A stretch of DNA of 64,000 nucleotides from Syngnathus acus. Lineage: Eukaryota > Chordata > Actinopteri > Syngnathiformes > Syngnathidae. The translations under genes were made by a program, and so were the position numbers. This document shows, piece after piece, positions 61,135 through 64,000 of this stretch; the stretch's first letter is position 1, and every line of letters begins with the position of its first letter. Location of the stretch: NCBI RefSeq assembly GCF_901709675.1, contig NC_051089.1:3756476-3820475 (forward strand). Reading direction: 5' to 3'. The notes beneath the pieces were generated by a model. The model did not search any database. It was given only the letters and a program-made list of their open reading frames with translations, and was not told the origin of the DNA.

Positions 61135-63838
61135 AATACACACACATCACTTTAGAGTCATCCTCATTTTTGCTGAGATTTGATTGACTCAGTCCCCCTT
61201 TTCAACAACTTGCTAATGTAGCAAGGTAGCAAAGTGAGAATGTCGTAAAACGGTAAATAAACGGTAAACGGAGTGTAATTAAATTGTGCTTTATCTACAC
61301 CGTATGGTGCCTAAAGCGCTTCACGACTCCTCGCAGTCTGCTTCACCAATGGGTGAAGATGGCAGGTAAGAAAATTAGTGGTGCAAAAAAAAAAAAAAAA
61401 AAAAATCAAACAAGGCAAGGCAGCCAAATGTGCAAAGCTGACAGATTTCTCCAGTGGAGGAAGGGCGATCAAAGATGCTGCCGAGGCAAGATCCTGCAGC
61501 ATGGCGGCAATCTGGCACGCTGCTAAAATGGTCAGACCTAACAGCCCGTGCATTTACTTACGCAAATGATTTGGTAACACGTTAAAATTAATGGATCAAA
61601 TTCCGAAATACTTCAGTCTTCATCGAATCGCATGATTGATTCTTATTTTGCCCCAGCATCAAAAAAAAAAAGGATCAAGCGTCTGCGACCCGACTGATCA
61701 GACACTCAAAGCAATAAAGAGATAATTACATACTATTTGCGGAAGAAAAAAAAAATTCTAAATGTCACAGCTATAAATTACAAGGCATGATGAAATCCGT
61801 GACATTTTTTACATCAAATTTCAAAATATAGTACTTGAATAGTGTGTGGCAGTCTTATTTGGGTGAAAAGGAAAAAAAACAGTGTTTGATTTTTGGTAGT
61901 GGTAAAATTCAACAGAAAAAAAAAAAGAAGTAAAGCACATCAGTTGGATATGTAGCAATTAGCAAACTTTAAAAGCCAAAATGGAGCAGAAGGCAAAACC
62001 AGGTAAGCACTCAGTCGGTCTTTTTTATTTTTTTATTTTTATTTTTTTAAATGGCAGCCACAATTTAGCATTGCATGCAATCCAGAGTGCATGTAAACGC
62101 TGTGATTATGTGCTGATTGCCGCATGGAGATTGCACACCTGTTTTGCAACCCGCCCGCCACCACTTTTGTATTCGATGTGCTTAAGAGAAAGTTTTTGAA
62201 TTGGATTGACTGTAATGCATCTAAACTTTTTTTTTTTTTCCTTCTGGGCATACCGCGGAGTTTGCACCCTATAATAACGGAGGCAGCTCAGCAGGATTCA
62301 GTCAATGCCTTTTGATTCCTACTCGTGTTGTTTTCACTTGCCTGCCTTGAACACATTTGTAGATTTTATTTATAAATCGCTCAAAAAATGGATTAGACCA
62401 GAGATTGAAAAAAAACAGCAAGCCATTTTAATTTAAAGCACCCAAAAAATTTGAATTTCTCATTTATATTCAGAAAGTAGTAGTCTCGCTTCGCAACATG
62501 ACGTTTGGTAGTCTACAAAAAAAATAAAAGACTGAGCCAGTCTCCATTTTGCTTTGAAGTGCCAACATAACTTGTCCTTTAGATGTTGCTCCAAATTTCA
62601 AACCTTGTACAGTAGCTAGCTATCCGACGCCGGAATATAAAACACTTGATTTGTCGTCATTGCGCGTGAACGGAACATACTTGAGATTCGTAACGGGCGA
62701 GCTCGCCATCAACCCGTAAAGAAAGAGATTAGTCGCGGGGAGACAAGACAGAAGAACGAAAGGCGGGAGATCATCAAGGCAGGGTGATGAAATATTCAAG
62801 TATTCCAGCAGATATTCTTCAGTGGAGAACATGTCCCCTGGAATTAGGCCAAACTTAAGACAGCGACGTACGAACAAAGGCGCTTGTTCTTCATTCTGTT
62901 GGAGTTCCCAAACCAATCGCGGTCTCCCCCTTGACATTTTTCTTTCCGGGCGAGCGTAGTAAGATCTACTCCACCTGTCCCCCTCCGCCTCCCACATCCC
63001 GTCCTTGCGGATTTATTTGCTGACTAGGCATTCTGCGGCGTAGGGGTGATGGCAAGGGCTGATGGCCCATTTCGTAGGTCATTTCAAATGGAGCCAGGCG
63101 CCGTTTGCCACCTTTGGTAGTCGACTGTCGTTTGTCGGGCCCAAAAGATGGATGAGGCCTCATTAGGAGGGATCCCGTTACACGCCGGTCGAAGCAATAA
63201 ATGAAGCGTTCTGTGTCGTGTCGCAAATAATAATGTTTTGTCCCACTTGGACCCTCGTGATCTCCTCTCCCTTGCCCTGCTGCTTCACATTCAATCAGAC
63301 TTCACGGGGGGGGGGGGGTTAGTTTGGAACTTTTCCAGGAGCACGATAGGACCGCTGAGGTCAACTCTAATCAGTCCAATTTGGCACTATTCGCTATTTA
63401 AAATGGCCGCAGGTAAATACAGGAGACCCTCGTTAGCCGCTATTGACATTAGCATATTGTCTGGTGTGTTTAAGTCAGAAAAGACTTGCTGCTGCACACT
63501 ATTTTTTGGTTGTGGCCAAATGCATTCCGGGAAAAAATAGGATCAGCACTAGCGTGCATTTTTTTTTCTTCACTTGCTAGAAGCATTTTCCCGTGTTGAT
63601 TGGACTTGCTGAAGCACCAATCTCAAACGATAGTCATCATAATAATGAGCAGTAAGTTGTAGATTTATTTTTATTTTGTATATGATGCGCCTCAAGTGGA
63701 TTGTGCTGCTTGGCAACCAAGTCAACTCAATTATCTCCTAAATGTTCAGTTACGAGTATGGTGGAACTTTATTAATGGATTTTTATTCGACTCAAAGTGA
63801 AGGGATGCACTTCCAAATCCGCTAGTCAATTAAGTTTA

Positions 63839-64000
63839 CCGTATTTTCCGCACTATAAGGCGCACCGGATTATAAGGCGCACCTTCAATGAATGGCCCAT
63901 TTTAAAACTTTGTCCATATATAAGGCGCACCGGATTATAAGGCGCACCTTCAATGAATGGCCAATTTTAAAACTTTGTCCATATATAAGATATATACATT
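63839..64000 (-). mobile_element. TA-flanked MITE, reverse orientation, cut by window edge
   Basis: This begins CCGTATTTTCCGCACTATAA after a TA and runs off the window. Its interior reads in the opposite sense to the other copies. It holds a tandem duplication of a subunit of about 75 bp that ends in TTTAAAACTTTGTCCATATA. Confidence 0.75.

Larger units (their letters stand above)
46061..64000. other. Region upstream of ntrk3, no gene recognised
   Basis: No coding exon with family resemblance was found here on either strand. Stretches 47300-48360, 49700-51300, 52640-53790, 54050-56230, 57250-60660 and 60970-63838 hold AT-rich non-coding DNA, homopolymer runs (for example poly-G at 50582 and 63305) and the repeats listed separately. 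Confidence 0.6.

Overview
The window reads as nuclear DNA of a teleost fish, probably a percomorph (inference from the repeat families). It is AT-rich, densely seeded with dinucleotide and tetranucleotide microsatellites, and carries TA-flanked short inverted-repeat elements, short hAT-like elements, a Rex3-type LINE tail and a full-length CR1/L2-type LINE. There is no bacterial-style gene packing, no rRNA, no convincing tRNA gene and no CRISPR array.

The host gene is the 5' end of a TrkC (neurotrophin-3 receptor) gene, ntrk3, on the minus strand. Three coding exons can be read directly. The signal peptide and LRRNT exon lies at 45321-45577, and two leucine-rich-repeat exons lie at 26174-26248 and 24411-24482. 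All three junctions have GT/AG signals, and all share intron phase 2. Intron 1 is about 19.1 kb, intron 2 about 1.7 kb, and intron 3 fills the rest of the left side (at least 24.4 kb). The third LRR, LRRCT, Ig domains, transmembrane segment and kinase must lie beyond the left edge. The right third (about 45.6-64 kb) is 5' flank or distal upstream sequence with no recognisable gene.

Layout from left to right: 1-24.4 kb is intron 3, holding an intact two-ORF LINE (about 8.04-12.67 kb), several copies of a TA-flanked MITE family, and a 184-bp tandem duplication with one copy interrupted by a MITE. 24.4-26.25 kb is exon 3, intron 2 and exon 2, each crowded by small transposon remnants. 26.25-45.3 kb is intron 1, with a large microsatellite and palindrome block at 29.4-29.85 kb and an old degenerate tandem array at 43.6-45.0 kb. 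45.3-46.1 kb is exon 1 and the presumed 5'UTR/promoter, containing a CA/TA microsatellite. 46.1-64 kb is upstream DNA with a 116-bp minisatellite, CpG-rich blocks, inverted twin hairpin MITEs, a Rex3 tail, a degraded RT fragment, a hAT-like element and a MITE cut by the right window edge.

I found no new enzyme system or operon. The more unusual observations are the intact and potentially mobile LINE inside ntrk3, the in-window empty and filled sites that define a MITE's TA target, the repeated subterminal motif shared by three MITE families, consensus RFX X-boxes and a CTCF-like core in non-coding DNA, and an in-frame upstream ATG inside a microsatellite ahead of the TrkC start.
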